This document shows, one piece after another, positions 21,015-31,884 of a DNA stretch of 41,191 nt; the stretch's first letter is position 1, and each line of letters begins with the position of its first letter. The stretch covers positions 1 through 41,191 of the forward strand of contig MU616800.1 in NCBI GenBank assembly GCA_025201705.1, written 5' to 3'. A program made the translations under genes and the position numbers. The notes under the pieces are model-generated. The model was not told where the DNA came from. It worked only from the letters and a program-made list of their open reading frames with translations, and made no database searches. Source of the DNA: Dissophora ornata (lineage: Eukaryota > Mortierellomycota > Mortierellomycetes > Mortierellales > Mortierellaceae).

Positions 21015-22522
21015 TTACATCTTGAAGTGGTCGTGATCCTTGTGAGCTGTATTTGTGTGTCACGGACAGAGTTTGTTGTGTGAGCAGGGTGCATTCATCG
21101 ACTGGAAACATGACGGCTGTAATAGACGTTGTCAAAAACATACCTTTGTAGAAGGGAGCTTGGATCTGGACATCCTTGAGGATCTCGCTCACCTTGTCCA
21201 TGACGGTGGCAGTCTCCTTCAACGACGAGTCCATGTTCCAGATCTGGAAGATGTCAGAGTTCCAGCGCGCTGACACGGACAAGCCGAAAATTTGGTCACC
21301 TAGCAAAGTCAAGACAGCGAACGTGAGTTCACAAGGCGAATTTTTTTTCCGTTGCGCACCTGCCGCTTTCCCTTCTTGCGTGCGCTGAAAACATTTCTTG
21401 CATGTGCTTTCCGCATGTTGATCCATGTTCCCATGCACCGTTATCACCAGCGTCAGTGCTCAGATTTGTTGTTTGTGTCCACATGTGCCCCTGGTAAATA
21501 TTGCGCGGGCTACATGGTGGAGTCGCTCAATTGAATCTGTTTCCCTGAAACAAGAGCTAAAAGCTTGATCCAGGAATGAAGGGGCGAGGGAAATGGGGAG
21601 GGAGTGACGAGAGTGTCCGGGAGGATACTGCGGATGATCCGTTTCCCGTCATGTATTGTCCAGTCAATAGGCTACTTTTTCTTTGAACGAGTCATCCTTT
21701 TTACCGTCCGCTTAATTTCTACTGCCGCTGCTGCAGCAGATCATGGTTGTATTGTATAGACAGAATTGGCAGTAGGCAATAACAGAACACAGCCTGTGCT
21801 TGTGATTTTACGGCGAACATGTTTTTTTTTAGTTCTTACCCTTTGCAATGGTATCCTCAAATTGTTCTCCGATCAGGGCCATCAACAACTCACGCCAGAC
21901 AAACGCCGTGTCGCCTTTGGCTGTCCTAAAGTTCCATGCACCTCCGTGCTCGTTCTTAGGGTCCTCCCACAAGGGCTTGACGCCCTTGTGGATGAAATGA
22001 AGCGAACATCTCAACGTCAAACGCTCGGGGCCAGTGATGTTGTTGTACACCGACCAGAAAGACTAAAGTCCAGCGGCGAAACGGAGTTTCGCTTGGTTAG
22101 ACAGCGTTTTGAAAGAGAAGCGTTGCTGCCTTCCCGCAGCTGGGGGCTCATTGCCGGTCCGATGAGCTCTTACCTGGACAGTGTTGACATCAGCAATCTC
22201 CTTGAGATTCTCGGTGTACTCTGCAGGGGTCGCATTAGCAACGAACCTAGTCGATGGGATGCACAAGGGAAAGCCAGGAACCGGTCAATGCCGTAGTTCA
22301 GGGCAGAAAAGGAGAGTCGCTAATGACGAAATGGTAGAGAAATGCGTACTTGTCATGCCAAAACACCCATTCATTCCTCAGAGGGATGGGAGTTGAGACT
22401 GCAGCAGAGACTCCGCTCTCTGATCCAGAGGGGCTCTTGGACTCTCCGTTATCTGTTCCTCGGGGTGAAGCAGGGGCCATGGCTCCAACACTTCTTTGCT
22501 GGAAGACAATTGATGATGGCAT
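21015..22522 (-). CDS. eIF4E-family mRNA cap-binding protein, class II-like
   Basis: It binds the 7-methylguanosine cap of mRNA in translation initiation or translational control. Exons 22522-22350, 22246-22174, 22062-21840, 21299-21144 and 21046-21015 give 218 residues. Visible are PLRNEWVFWHDK with Trp52 (first cap-stacking Trp), VQSFWSVYNNI, KPLWEDPKNEHGGAW with Trp114 and Glu115 (second stacking Trp and guanine contact), GEQF, GLSVSARWNSDIFQIWN and the terminal FYKAHK. The position of the human eIF4E Trp56 is Tyr68 (ATPAEYTENL), a feature of class II or 4EHP-like members. A canonical housekeeping eIF4E is therefore less likely. Intron 3 is 540 bp, far longer than most. The last exon holds only 32 bases. 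The start could instead be ATG 22480, which has a better context. Confidence 0.88.
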
Positions 22523-23263
22523 TTCTACGGTCGAATAGGAGGTAACCGAGTTGGGCAATGTGGAGACGACGTGAATGTGTGGTTAGTATGGGCAGTATAG
22601 GAAAAGGTTCTGTTGGGCAAGATGTGCAGCCATATCGCCGTTGCTGGCGACTCTCTGTTGTTGAAAGACTGATCTTAGTGCACCATGAAAGACGAATCCA
22701 CATACTCGGAATGTTGCTCAAAAAACAAAAAGAGAAGCTCTGCAGGTGGTTTTGCGAGCAACGGATGGGGATTAGGGCGAGAAAGAGAGGAAGGAGGAGG
22801 GAAAGAAGTGGGTCCGGAGAGGAGAGGGGAATGATGAGGGGCGCCGGTGAAGGAGAGGGGAAGGAGAAAAGAGAGGCGAGCAGCAAAGGTGCAGTTGATG
22901 GCCCGATCGCTCACGTGAGCGATCGAGGTTTTTAGTGTTGATATTTCTCAGACAGCGTAATACAAAGGTCGAGCATTTGCGAGGGATGAAACTCGATACT
23001 TGATTTCCTGCGACTAGGACAACAAACACAAGCACTTGCTGAGCTTCTCATCGACCTTCGGCGAACGGCAGAAGGACAGGAACAGGGACGGCTATTCGCG
23101 AACAGGCTCTGACCTATGCCAACTCGCACCATCTTCTTGACACCACCTTCGACCCCCCAGATCCTCATAGATAATTCCCGCCTGCATCAACTCGCTCCGC
23201 GGACTAATTCCATTGCTACAACAGAACCTTGTCACAATCCTCGAATTAGTTGGCCAGAAACCC
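22523..23263. promoter_or_regulatory. Divergent spacer eIF4E / CDC7
   Basis: The 741 bp lie between divergent start codons. A G/A-rich strand-asymmetric tract lies at about 22765-22885 and a perfect palindrome with an E-box at 22904-22925. An upstream ATG at 23116 opens a 106-codon frame that does not continue into CDC7. It could be a first exon or an upstream ORF. Confidence 0.5.
22904..22925. promoter_or_regulatory. Perfect 22-bp palindrome centred on CACGTG
   Basis: The half-site CGATCGCTCAC is followed directly by its exact reverse complement, so the centre reads TCACGTGA. CACGTG is the E-box bound by basic helix-loop-helix factors such as Cbf1/USF types. The flanking arms GATCGC/GCGATC extend the symmetry well beyond the usual 8-10 bp. 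It sits between two divergent genes and could serve both. Confidence 0.6.
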
Positions 23264-26200
23264 ATGCCAAGGTCCAGGGAAGTGGCGCAGGACCCGGCGT
23301 TGCCTTCGACACCTCGGACTCCTACCTCGAAGGTCACTGGATCTCACCAGAGCGCAAGGGCTGCAGCGGAAAATGGCTTCAAAGTGCCGACTCCAAAGGC
23401 ACCGAGAACGCCAACCGTACCCCCCGTGCTGCATGAACCTACCTCACCATCACCCATGCCTATGAGACGCTCCAGACGAGACAACTCGCTGCCTTCTCAT
23501 GCTCAAACTATCATGCGCCATGGATCAAGACATGATCAGCACCAGACTCAGCCAGTTGTCTCCGTTGTGGAGAATGGTGGCGAAATATGCGAAGAACAGG
23601 AGCTGGAGGCGGAGGGCCAACCGCAGTCCAGAGCAGATGCTCACTTTCAGAGTCAACCTCGACTGGGCGTCTCAGTACCCCTTACTCCGACCAAGCGATC
23701 TTTGCAAGGCGACACAGCTCAGGCTAAAGAAGCAGAGCGTAAGCTTCGACGAGTCTCCCATGGAATAAGATCCACCTCGGGCGGAAATGCTAGAGGCGCT
23801 GGTAAAGACTCGAAGGATAGTCAGGATATGCCTTGGAAGGATGTCGCGGGCGCAGAGTCAAACTTCCAGGGAGCGGATATCCCTCAAAATACGGAGGGAG
23901 CGACTGCTCGGACCCGGGACAAGCGTAAACTACTGCAGGACGAGAACGCTGACTTCATGACATCTGAACGGCCCGCCAAGTCCCGTGTCATCGCGTCTTG
24001 GAACACGTCCATCCGAAATACAGAGGGAGGCCAGGGGGCTACAGAAGCTTCTCTTCTTGCGATCGATGGGACGACGGGCGAGCCACCGACCCAACATCCA
24101 GAAGATCACGAGGACAAACAAGTTGATGGGTTTCATGAGCTTGATTCAGATGGGGAGGAAGAGGGCGAGCTCGCTCCAGTCATGGTCTCAGAATCCGCTC
24201 AAAAAGAGATGAAGGACTTTGAACAAGGATTCCATGGCTTGCTAGGAAGATTCAAGCTCTTGAGCAAGATTGGTGAAGGTATGAATTTACCAGCAGTTCA
24301 GGACTATTGCGGACCAAGCCTTCTTTTTTCTGACCATATTTACCCCACTCAATCTACAGGGACTTTCAGTTCGGTGTACAAGGCTATCGACTTGGAGTAC
24401 GACCGGTACGATAACTCGGGATGGGACTACAGCGTCGATGACCAGCCCTCTGCCAATGAGAAGGATTCGACAGGAGACGCCAAGGATTCCGCAAAGGACA
24501 CAGCAAATAATGTGGTAGAACCAAACAATGTCGAAAGTGGGAAGGTTGTTGCCATCAAGCGAATCTACGTTACCAGTAGTCCTCTCCGCATAGAAAACGA
24601 GATTGCAATTCTTCACGAGCTCAGGTAATTGGCGCAGGTCATGCAAAGTGCTATCTTGGTGGTGCATCTCTGCTGTCTGTTGCGCTTACGCTCGATATTT
24701 CATTCACCATCCTTCAGTGGCCACAAGAACGTCGTCCCTCTTATTACGGCCGCACGACACAAAGACCAAGTTATCGTTGCCCTGCCTTACTTCGAACACA
24801 GAGACTTTCGAGTATGTGTCTTTTTTATTTTTGCGAGTGCGTAGCTTACAATGCAGGACTACTTGAAGGCCTGGAATTTACAGACTCGTTCTCTCTCCAT
24901 TATCTATGAGCAGACGTACTATCGTGACTTGCCCATGGAGGACATCCGCTGCTACTTTCGCGCATTGCTGAAGGGACTAGCCCATGTTCACTCCAAGGGC
25001 ATCATTCACAGGGATGTCAAACCCAACAACTTTCTGTACGATACTGAGAAGAAAACTGGAGTCATCGTCGATTTCGGATTGGCTCAGCGACAGGAAAATT
25101 GGCCTCAAAAATACGGTCGCAGTTCAAGTAGACTAGGCTCAAGGACATCCAAGAGCTCGCAAGATCCAAAACATAACACCGACGACTCAAAAGCAGGCCC
25201 ACCACAGCGGCACAAAAAGGGTGATGCCGCGCCAAACACAAAAATGACAGATGATACAGCGGCCGCTGCAGATGTCCTTTCGTCAGCGCTAGCTTCAAAT
25301 CCGAACACAACCGCAGCAGCTATCACAATCCATCAAAAAGGTTCAGGAACCAAAGATCTCCACAGCAGAGCTCCTCTACCCTCCATCCAGCGAGGCGCCA
25401 ATCTGTCTCATGCTGCAGCTTACGGTCTTCCGGCCCTCGCACCTTCGCAGCTACCTAATTTGACCAACCATGTGCGACCTAAATCATCAGCTACAGGACT
25501 GCATCCAGGGGTGCCAAATCCCCACGCATCTGTTCTTATGGCGAATCGCGAGCCAGGGTTTCCCAGGAAGGACACTAGGTAAGAGATGACAAACTAAAGT
25601 CGGTCGAATCGAGTGTGATCAATTAAGATGACATCTAATTATCAACTATGGTCAATTGCTCTTACACCATAGACCAGTGCTCAGAGTCAACCGTGCAGGA
25701 ACCAAGGGATTTCGCGCTCCAGAGGTGCTGTTTCGGCACGTCTGTCAGACGGTTGGTGCGTCCTGACTGGATAGTTTTCTTCTCCCCCATCCCCCTCCTC
25801 GATATACCGCTCAAACTATAGACCCCAGCCAGGCAAACTGATAGTCCATTACTTCTCCTTCGTAGCATTGGATATTTGGTCAGTGGGCGTGATTTTGATC
25901 GCTTTCTTGACAGGACGATTCCCCTTTTTCAATTCAGACCACGAAGTTGAAGCCCTGCTCGAGATCGCAGTCTTGTTTGGTCAGCGCGAAATGAAAAAAG
26001 TTGCAGCAACGTTTGGTAAGCCCACCTGTAGTTTCTCAGCCCAACACTGCACCGAGATAACAATCCACAACTGCGTCTGGTTTGGGACTAACGGCTATGG
26101 TACAATTTAATGGGGTATAGATCGGACATTTGTCACCAACTTGCCGTCAATCAAGGAACACCCTATGTCAATAACCAGGATCTGTTGGTCATTGCATCCA

Positions 26201-26899
26201 AAGCGCTTCGCTCCACCTGAAGGATATGTCTCAAAGTCGTCTAGTCGTCCATCAGCTCCAGTGCCACCAAAGATACCAACAGCCTCAGCACCAGCCCAAT
26301 CGCAAGGTAGCCGACAACATCAGAGCCAACAGGGGCAACAACAACGAATGAACGCAGCCATGCATCCACATAAATCCATTCACCGACAGCCGCAAACATC
26401 CGGTCAGGGACGGGCCAGCCTGTCGCTTGTCGCAGCTGCGCACACCTTAAAGTCTGCCGCGGACATTACTGCGAGGGGTATGTCGTACTCCAGCAAGGAA
26501 ATGCTCGAAAGGCGTTCGGTCGCGCCCGCTGCCATACGTGCGCCTGAAGAGCAAAACAACAATTCTCAACTCGACAATGCAGGCCTTTCACTTCATCAGA
26601 TCCTGATGCCTCAACAGGGCGATCTGGGGATCGATAAATCGACAGCTACGACTTCTGAGACTGACGGAGCTGGAGAGAACGACAAGAATCCAAATGTCAT
26701 CAGTAAGGAGAACACTGCTGAGCGTAAAACCAACGACGGCGAGGCTAAGAAACCTGTTGTCGTTGGTACAGACTCGCAGGAGGATCTGGAGCAGGCTGTA
26801 AGTTTGCTGGAACGTTTGCTGACGTTGGATCCTACAAAGAGGATTACGGCGGAGGAGGCGCTGAAGCATCCCTTTCTGGCAGAACAGCCAGCAAAATAG
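23264..26899 (+). CDS. CDC7: CDC7 kinase (catalytic subunit of DDK)
   Basis: This Ser/Thr kinase, with its Dbf4 partner, phosphorylates the MCM helicase to fire replication origins in the nucleus. Exons 23264-24278, 24360-24624, 24718-24811, 24914-25578, 25673-25755, 25866-26015 and 26121-26899 give 1016 residues. A disordered N-terminus of about 320 residues leads to the glycine loop IGEGTFSSV, Lys405 (VVAIKRI), the Cdc7 hallmark YVTSSPLRIENE, Asp492 in HRDVKPNN, Asp511 in DFG, GTKGFRAPE (689-697) and ALDIWSVGVI. Large inserts typical of Cdc7 split the kinase: about 50 residues before Lys405, about 165 between DFG and APE, and a long one near 755-960. Intron 1 (81 bp) keeps the frame if retained. 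An alternative acceptor before 24857 adds 19 in-frame residues. The start is uncertain: 23264 is the first ATG after an in-frame stop, and an upstream exon from ATG 23116 is possible. Confidence 0.92.
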
Positions 26900-27430
26900 A
26901 CAGAGGCAAGGAAGCGAGGCTGTCCGTTGCCATGTAGCACAATTTATGTATTATTGCTTTCATTTCATTTTTATCCTTTTCTTTTTGTTTTTCTCTGTCC
27001 TCCTTTTTTTTTTTTTTTTTGTGCTATACACAATCACCCATAATTGCTACTACTATGAAATATGTACAACAATAAAACACTTGCAGCGACAAGAAGCGCG
27101 CGAGGGGATGCATCTCCATGACTAGAGGAGTCATCGTCCGTCTGTAAGGAGAAAGAACATGGTGACAAAAGCGCTAGGGGGCGAGCGACTCCCGGAATCT
27201 CGCCCCCTTTGGAGAAATGGATGGATGACGGAACGATATCTTGACCCCCCCACTCTCACCCCTCTTTTTTTAAAGAATCATTGTACCTCGCAGCATCGTT
27301 CATGTTGTCTTGATATGCCCCCCTTCTCTCCACTTCGCGCTTTGTTCATCACTTCCTTCTCTGTTGTCTTTTGCAAAATACGTCCTTTTCCCCACTTGAA
27401 CGCATAAAAAAATAACGAATCGCAGAGAGG
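26900..27430. other. Spacer between CDC7 and the subtilisin gene
   Basis: The 531 bp have no supported gene. AATAAA at 27071-27076 may end CDC7 transcripts. T-runs occur at 27004-27020. The last 150 bp, rich in C and T and followed by CATAAAAAAATAACG at 27402-27416, look like the promoter and leader of the next gene. Confidence 0.4.
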
Positions 27431-30400
27431 ATGAGGCAATCATGGGTATCAACATGGATCCATACTGCTCTCCTCTTTATGCTATGCATCACCAATGTAC
27501 CACCGTGGCTCATCTTCAAGGGCAACACGATCAGCTCTGTCTGTGCGGTTGAAGTCTCACAGCAGCAGCAGCAGCAGCCATTGGTGAATGTAGAAGGAGC
27601 GGAGGCAGTTGCAATGACACTGCAGATTGTTGATGAACCAATTCCTGTAGCAAGTAGACCCAACTCCGATACTGGCGGTCAGCAGGCGTTCATGATTGAT
27701 GCTGTTGGATCAAAGAAAGATCTGGAGCATAACCCAAGTAGCGGCGGTGAGGCCGATATTACATTCAATGAACTCGATCCGTTATTGCAATCCTCCTTGC
27801 AGGGCACCGCCATTGCACCTGATCTGGCAGAAAACAATGACGAGAGCGGAATTAAACACGACGCCATCGACGTCAAGAACGACGCGACTCCTAAGCAGGA
27901 GGTGCAGCACCAAGATCAACAAGGAGATGAGCAAGATCAGCCTCGCACAGACGAGATCAATCAACAAACCAAAGACACAGAGCCAAAAAGGAGATTGCTA
28001 GTCCACACGTATTACGCGCAACTCTCGGCTGCGCCTGGGACAGAGGAGGCTCGGCGACAGCATGTCGCGGTGGTTGCAGCACTGGAGGCACTGCCAGGAC
28101 GAGTTATAACCCGGCATGCGTTTGGGATGGATGAAGATGACGTGCTGAATGTGGTATCGTTTAAGCTTGAAGGAGATATTGATGGGCTGGAGGAAGTTGC
28201 AGCATTGGAGGGCGTCATTGGCATTTACCCTGTGGTAAAGTGAGAAGGAGAAGGGGTATGAAAACTGGGGAAAACTGATGGAACAAAAACCGACTGATTC
28301 TCTTTTCTTTTTTTCTTTTTTTTTTTTTTTTTTTTTTTGACACTCTGGTAGCGTACACGAAAGAGGCCCAAGGCGTTGCCGCTGGGTCCACTGAAGCTTA
28401 CGAGACCCACTTTGCAGTCTGCTCATATATTGACAGGCGTCGCAGCGGTTCACGAGAAGTTCGGTTTGACTGGCAGAGGCGTCAAAATCGGTATTATAGG
28501 TAATGCAAGAACCAATCACCTCCTCAATTCCCATATCAATCTCCATGCTCACACTTCACTCCTAATCATTCCCCTGAAATATATGCTTGTTATTTTTCTG
28601 TGAAATGCAGATACGGGGATCGACTACAATCACCCAGCTCTAGGGGGGTGCTTTGGCCTAGGGTGCAAAGTCGCGTATGGACACGATTTCGTAGGCGATG
28701 ATTATGACAACGGCAACCCAGATAAAGACACACCCAAACCGGACAAGGATCCTATGGATTGCGCGGGACATGGTACCCATGTTGCTGGTATTGTCGCTGC
28801 TCGCAGTGAGGGACCGCATGCTATGAGTGCACTGAGCTTTGTGGGAGTCGCGCCTGACGGTATGTCCAAACAAAAAAAAAGGTTTGATTATTCGCGTGAA
28901 TCTTGTATGCCAATCAACAATTGACATTTATTCGTTAATCAACAGCAACTCTTGGTGCATACAGAGTGTTTGGGTGCGAAGGAGATGTAAGCGATGATAT
29001 CCTACTGGCGGCACTCAAGGCCGCATACAGAGACGGTATGGATATCGTCAACCTCTCCCTTGGTGGGTCTTCCGGATGGCCCGAAGAGCCTTTTGCGGTC
29101 GCCTGTTCCGCTTACATCGCCAAGGGTCTTCATGTTTCAGTCGCCAACGGCAACGACGGCGAGGAGGGTCTGTTTGAAGACGGTGCACCCGCAACCGCTG
29201 TTGGAGCTATCGCTGTTGGAAGTGTCGACAACACTCATTTCTTGGGCACCGCTGCTGATCTGGTCTGGCTGGCTGTGGATCGTCTTGGCAAGCCGAAGGG
29301 ACCTGCTGCTGCTGCTGCCGCGACTTCTGTTGGGAGAATTGGAATGGCGATGGCTGCAGATTCAAATGATGTTCCCGTGGTTTCATTCAAGAGCAACATC
29401 AACTATGTGATTATCATCCCCACCTCAGACCCTCTAGGATGTAGCGCTTACAACAATGCAGCTCTGGAAAAGGAGATCAAGGTCCCTCGCTCCAACATCA
29501 TTGTGATACTCCGCCGGGGTGGATGTACATTCAATGATAAGGCAAAATTCGTCGCAAACTCCAAGTTGGGCGGTATGCTTGTCTATGACACGGTTCCTGA
29601 ACAGAGACCCTTGGGCATGGCCATCGTAGGGTTCAATATTTCGGCTGGCGGATTGTCCTCTGAGGATGCTGCCGTGATCTTGGACGCACTCAAGGCAAAG
29701 GACACAGATCCGAAACTTAAGAAAAGCGGTCGCCAACTAATAGCGCGATTTTCGGACACGGACCAGGTCCTCAAGCTGGCTAGTGGAGGAAAGATCTCCG
29801 ACTTTTCGTCGTGGGGACCAGACGCACGACTGAAATACAAGCCAGATATTGTGGCGCCTGGAGGCATGATCTACTCCACCTTCCCGCTCGACAAGGGAGG
29901 TTTTGCAACCCTGCAGGGCACCTCGATGGCATCACCGTACATGGCAGGGGTCCAAGCGTTGTTTCTCTCCAAGCATGGCAAAACGGATGCCTCATTGCTA
30001 CTGAACATCCTACAGTCTACGGCGAGGCCTACCGTCAAGCCAGGTTCAACTGCTGGGTTGACATCAGTTTTTCAACAAGGAGGAGGCCTTGTTTCGGTAG
30101 AAAATGTCTTTGCTGAAGATAGTCCTACGGTTGTGAGACCTACGGCTCTGTACCTCAACGACACACAGTTCCAGAAACTGGACCACGACATCACCTTCAC
30201 CAACCCATCCGGCTCTGTCACACGTATATGGACATTGGTGCATCGTCCAGCCTTGTCGGTTAACGGCTTTGAGGATGAAAATAACCACTACTACGCGCCT
30301 GTGAACCAATCTCGGATCAGAACCTCTGATTTCGGCGTAGAGAACGTTGTCATGGCGCCGGCCCAGCTTCAGCTTGCACCCGGCGCTACAGGAACCATTC

Positions 30401-31779
30401 GCGTTAGCATTGAGCCACCAAAGAATTTGAATATTCAGGAGCGATGGCTATACAGCGGCTTCCTTGAATTCCAATGCCGAACTGACCAAGGTGCCGCCTG
30501 TGTATCAAGCCTCGTGTCCTACGGAGGAATGCACGGTCGATTAGCAGATATCCCAATATTGAACCCGGAACTAATGTATCCGGCCTTGCGACTGGAACGT
30601 TACGTAGATTCAAAGGGCACAAACCTCCAGGGCATCTCTAATGAAGTAGATGCAGAGACAGAAAAGAGGGTTGCTGGAGGAAAGGGACACGGTAAAGGCA
30701 AGGGCAAAGACAAAGGAGGCGGTGGCCACAAGAACCTCTTCCGCGACCGATCTGACCGTGTGTATATAGGCAAAGGCGATAACGACTGGATCCAAATCTT
30801 GATCTCCGTCAATTTCCCCACAGGACTGCTGACGATCGAAGCTGAGTCGGTATGTGATGACGACCGTGAGACTGGTAGTGCCGGTGGTAGGATTCGACTG
30901 GAAATTGGAGGGTCTGGACGGAGCCGGTTCCAGATTGAGACAGAAGAAGACCTCGAGGAAGCCGAGCAAGTTGTGGAGCAGGTCCAGAGGCTGCAGGTAG
31001 GCGACGTTCAAGATAAGCAGGACAGTCTCGACCCGGAGAGGGTTGCGGAGATGAAGGAGCTGCTGGCACGATCGCGGGAGCTTGCGTTCATGCCCAGTGG
31101 ACTGTACATGCCGTACGCAGGATACAACAGTGTGATGCTACAACACACTTCATCGATCGACGAGGTCGTACATTTGCATCGCGAGATGAAGGGCCGGCTT
31201 GGCGGCAAGAACGAGGATGATAGCATGACTGTCGAGCATGGAAAAATGAAAATGGAAATCGGACACCATCATCATCGCGACAACAAAAGACAAAAGGGCG
31301 AGCACTCAGCACCCCGCCGCAGCGAACAAAAAAAGCAATCACAAAAACTCAAACCAAATAATCAGCGTCCATGTGTGCCTCGGATATTGGGACTGATTCC
31401 AGACGGGTTCAATCCCTGGAGCACACGCTCAGACTCTGCGGAAGACAACACTTTTCAAAAGTTTTCGTGGATGGGTGACTTGCTGCTGCAGAATCACAAT
31501 GCCGTTGGTGGAGAGGACGATGATAGCAATGCGGATGACCTTGCAGAAGATGGATCGAGTGATATTGCGAAGAAAAGGCAAGGGCGACGCAGGCACAAAA
31601 AGAAAAAGGTCAAGGCCGATGAAGGCAAGGAACGAAACGAACAAGAGCTGACGAGGGATTTGCCCAATGGTCGGTACCGACTTGTAGTCAAGGTCCTGAA
31701 GCCATGGGGAGTTCGTGGACGTGCGAGTGATGTCGAGCGGTGGTCCAGCCCCATCATTATCATCAAGCGAAAGAAGTAG
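27431..31779 (+). CDS. Large secreted subtilisin-like serine protease (S8) with PA domain
   Basis: A secreted endopeptidase of the subtilase family, similar in layout to fungal minor extracellular proteases (Vpr-like). Exons 27431-28234, 28352-28499, 28611-28859 and 28946-31779 give 1344 residues. A signal peptide covers about 1-38. After an acidic, Gln-rich pro-region comes an I9-type inhibitor propeptide (about 187-270: LVHTYYAQL...VVSFKLEGDIDGLEEVAALEGVIGIYPV). The catalytic triad is Asp318 (IIDTGID), His371 (GHGTHVAG) and Ser727 (GTSMASPY), with a PA domain (RGGCTFNDKAKFVANSKLGGMLVYD) inserted between His and Ser. A Fn3-like region follows. The last about 400 residues include a Gly/Lys/His-rich linker, a His-rich HHHH segment and strongly basic tracts (KKRQGRRRHKKKKVK). 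These tracts might be dibasic processing sites or bind polyanions, which is inference. It converges with EFG1, with 105 bp between stops. Confidence 0.9.
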
Positions 31780-31799
31780 CGTTGCCACTTCACCACGCC

Positions 31800-31846
31800 A
31801 ATAAAGGGCCATTTTCTCAGAATGCTAATGCTCGATGGGTTTTATT
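31800..31846. terminator. Opposed poly(A) signals of the protease and EFG1 genes
   Basis: AATAAA on the plus strand (31800-31805) lies 21 bases after the protease stop. AATAAA on the minus strand (plus TTTATT, 31841-31846) lies about 39 bases after the EFG1 stop. Each signal's cleavage site probably falls in the other gene's 3' region, so the transcripts would overlap at their 3' ends. Confidence 0.6.
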
Positions 31847-31884
31847 ATTATGCGAATGCGAAATGCCCTCCCCCTTCTCTTCTT

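Noticed and set aside
21300..21839. C/D snoRNA in the long eIF4E intron
   Set aside because: Loose matches to boxes C and D occur, but without correct spacing or a terminal stem. By eye this is not better than chance.
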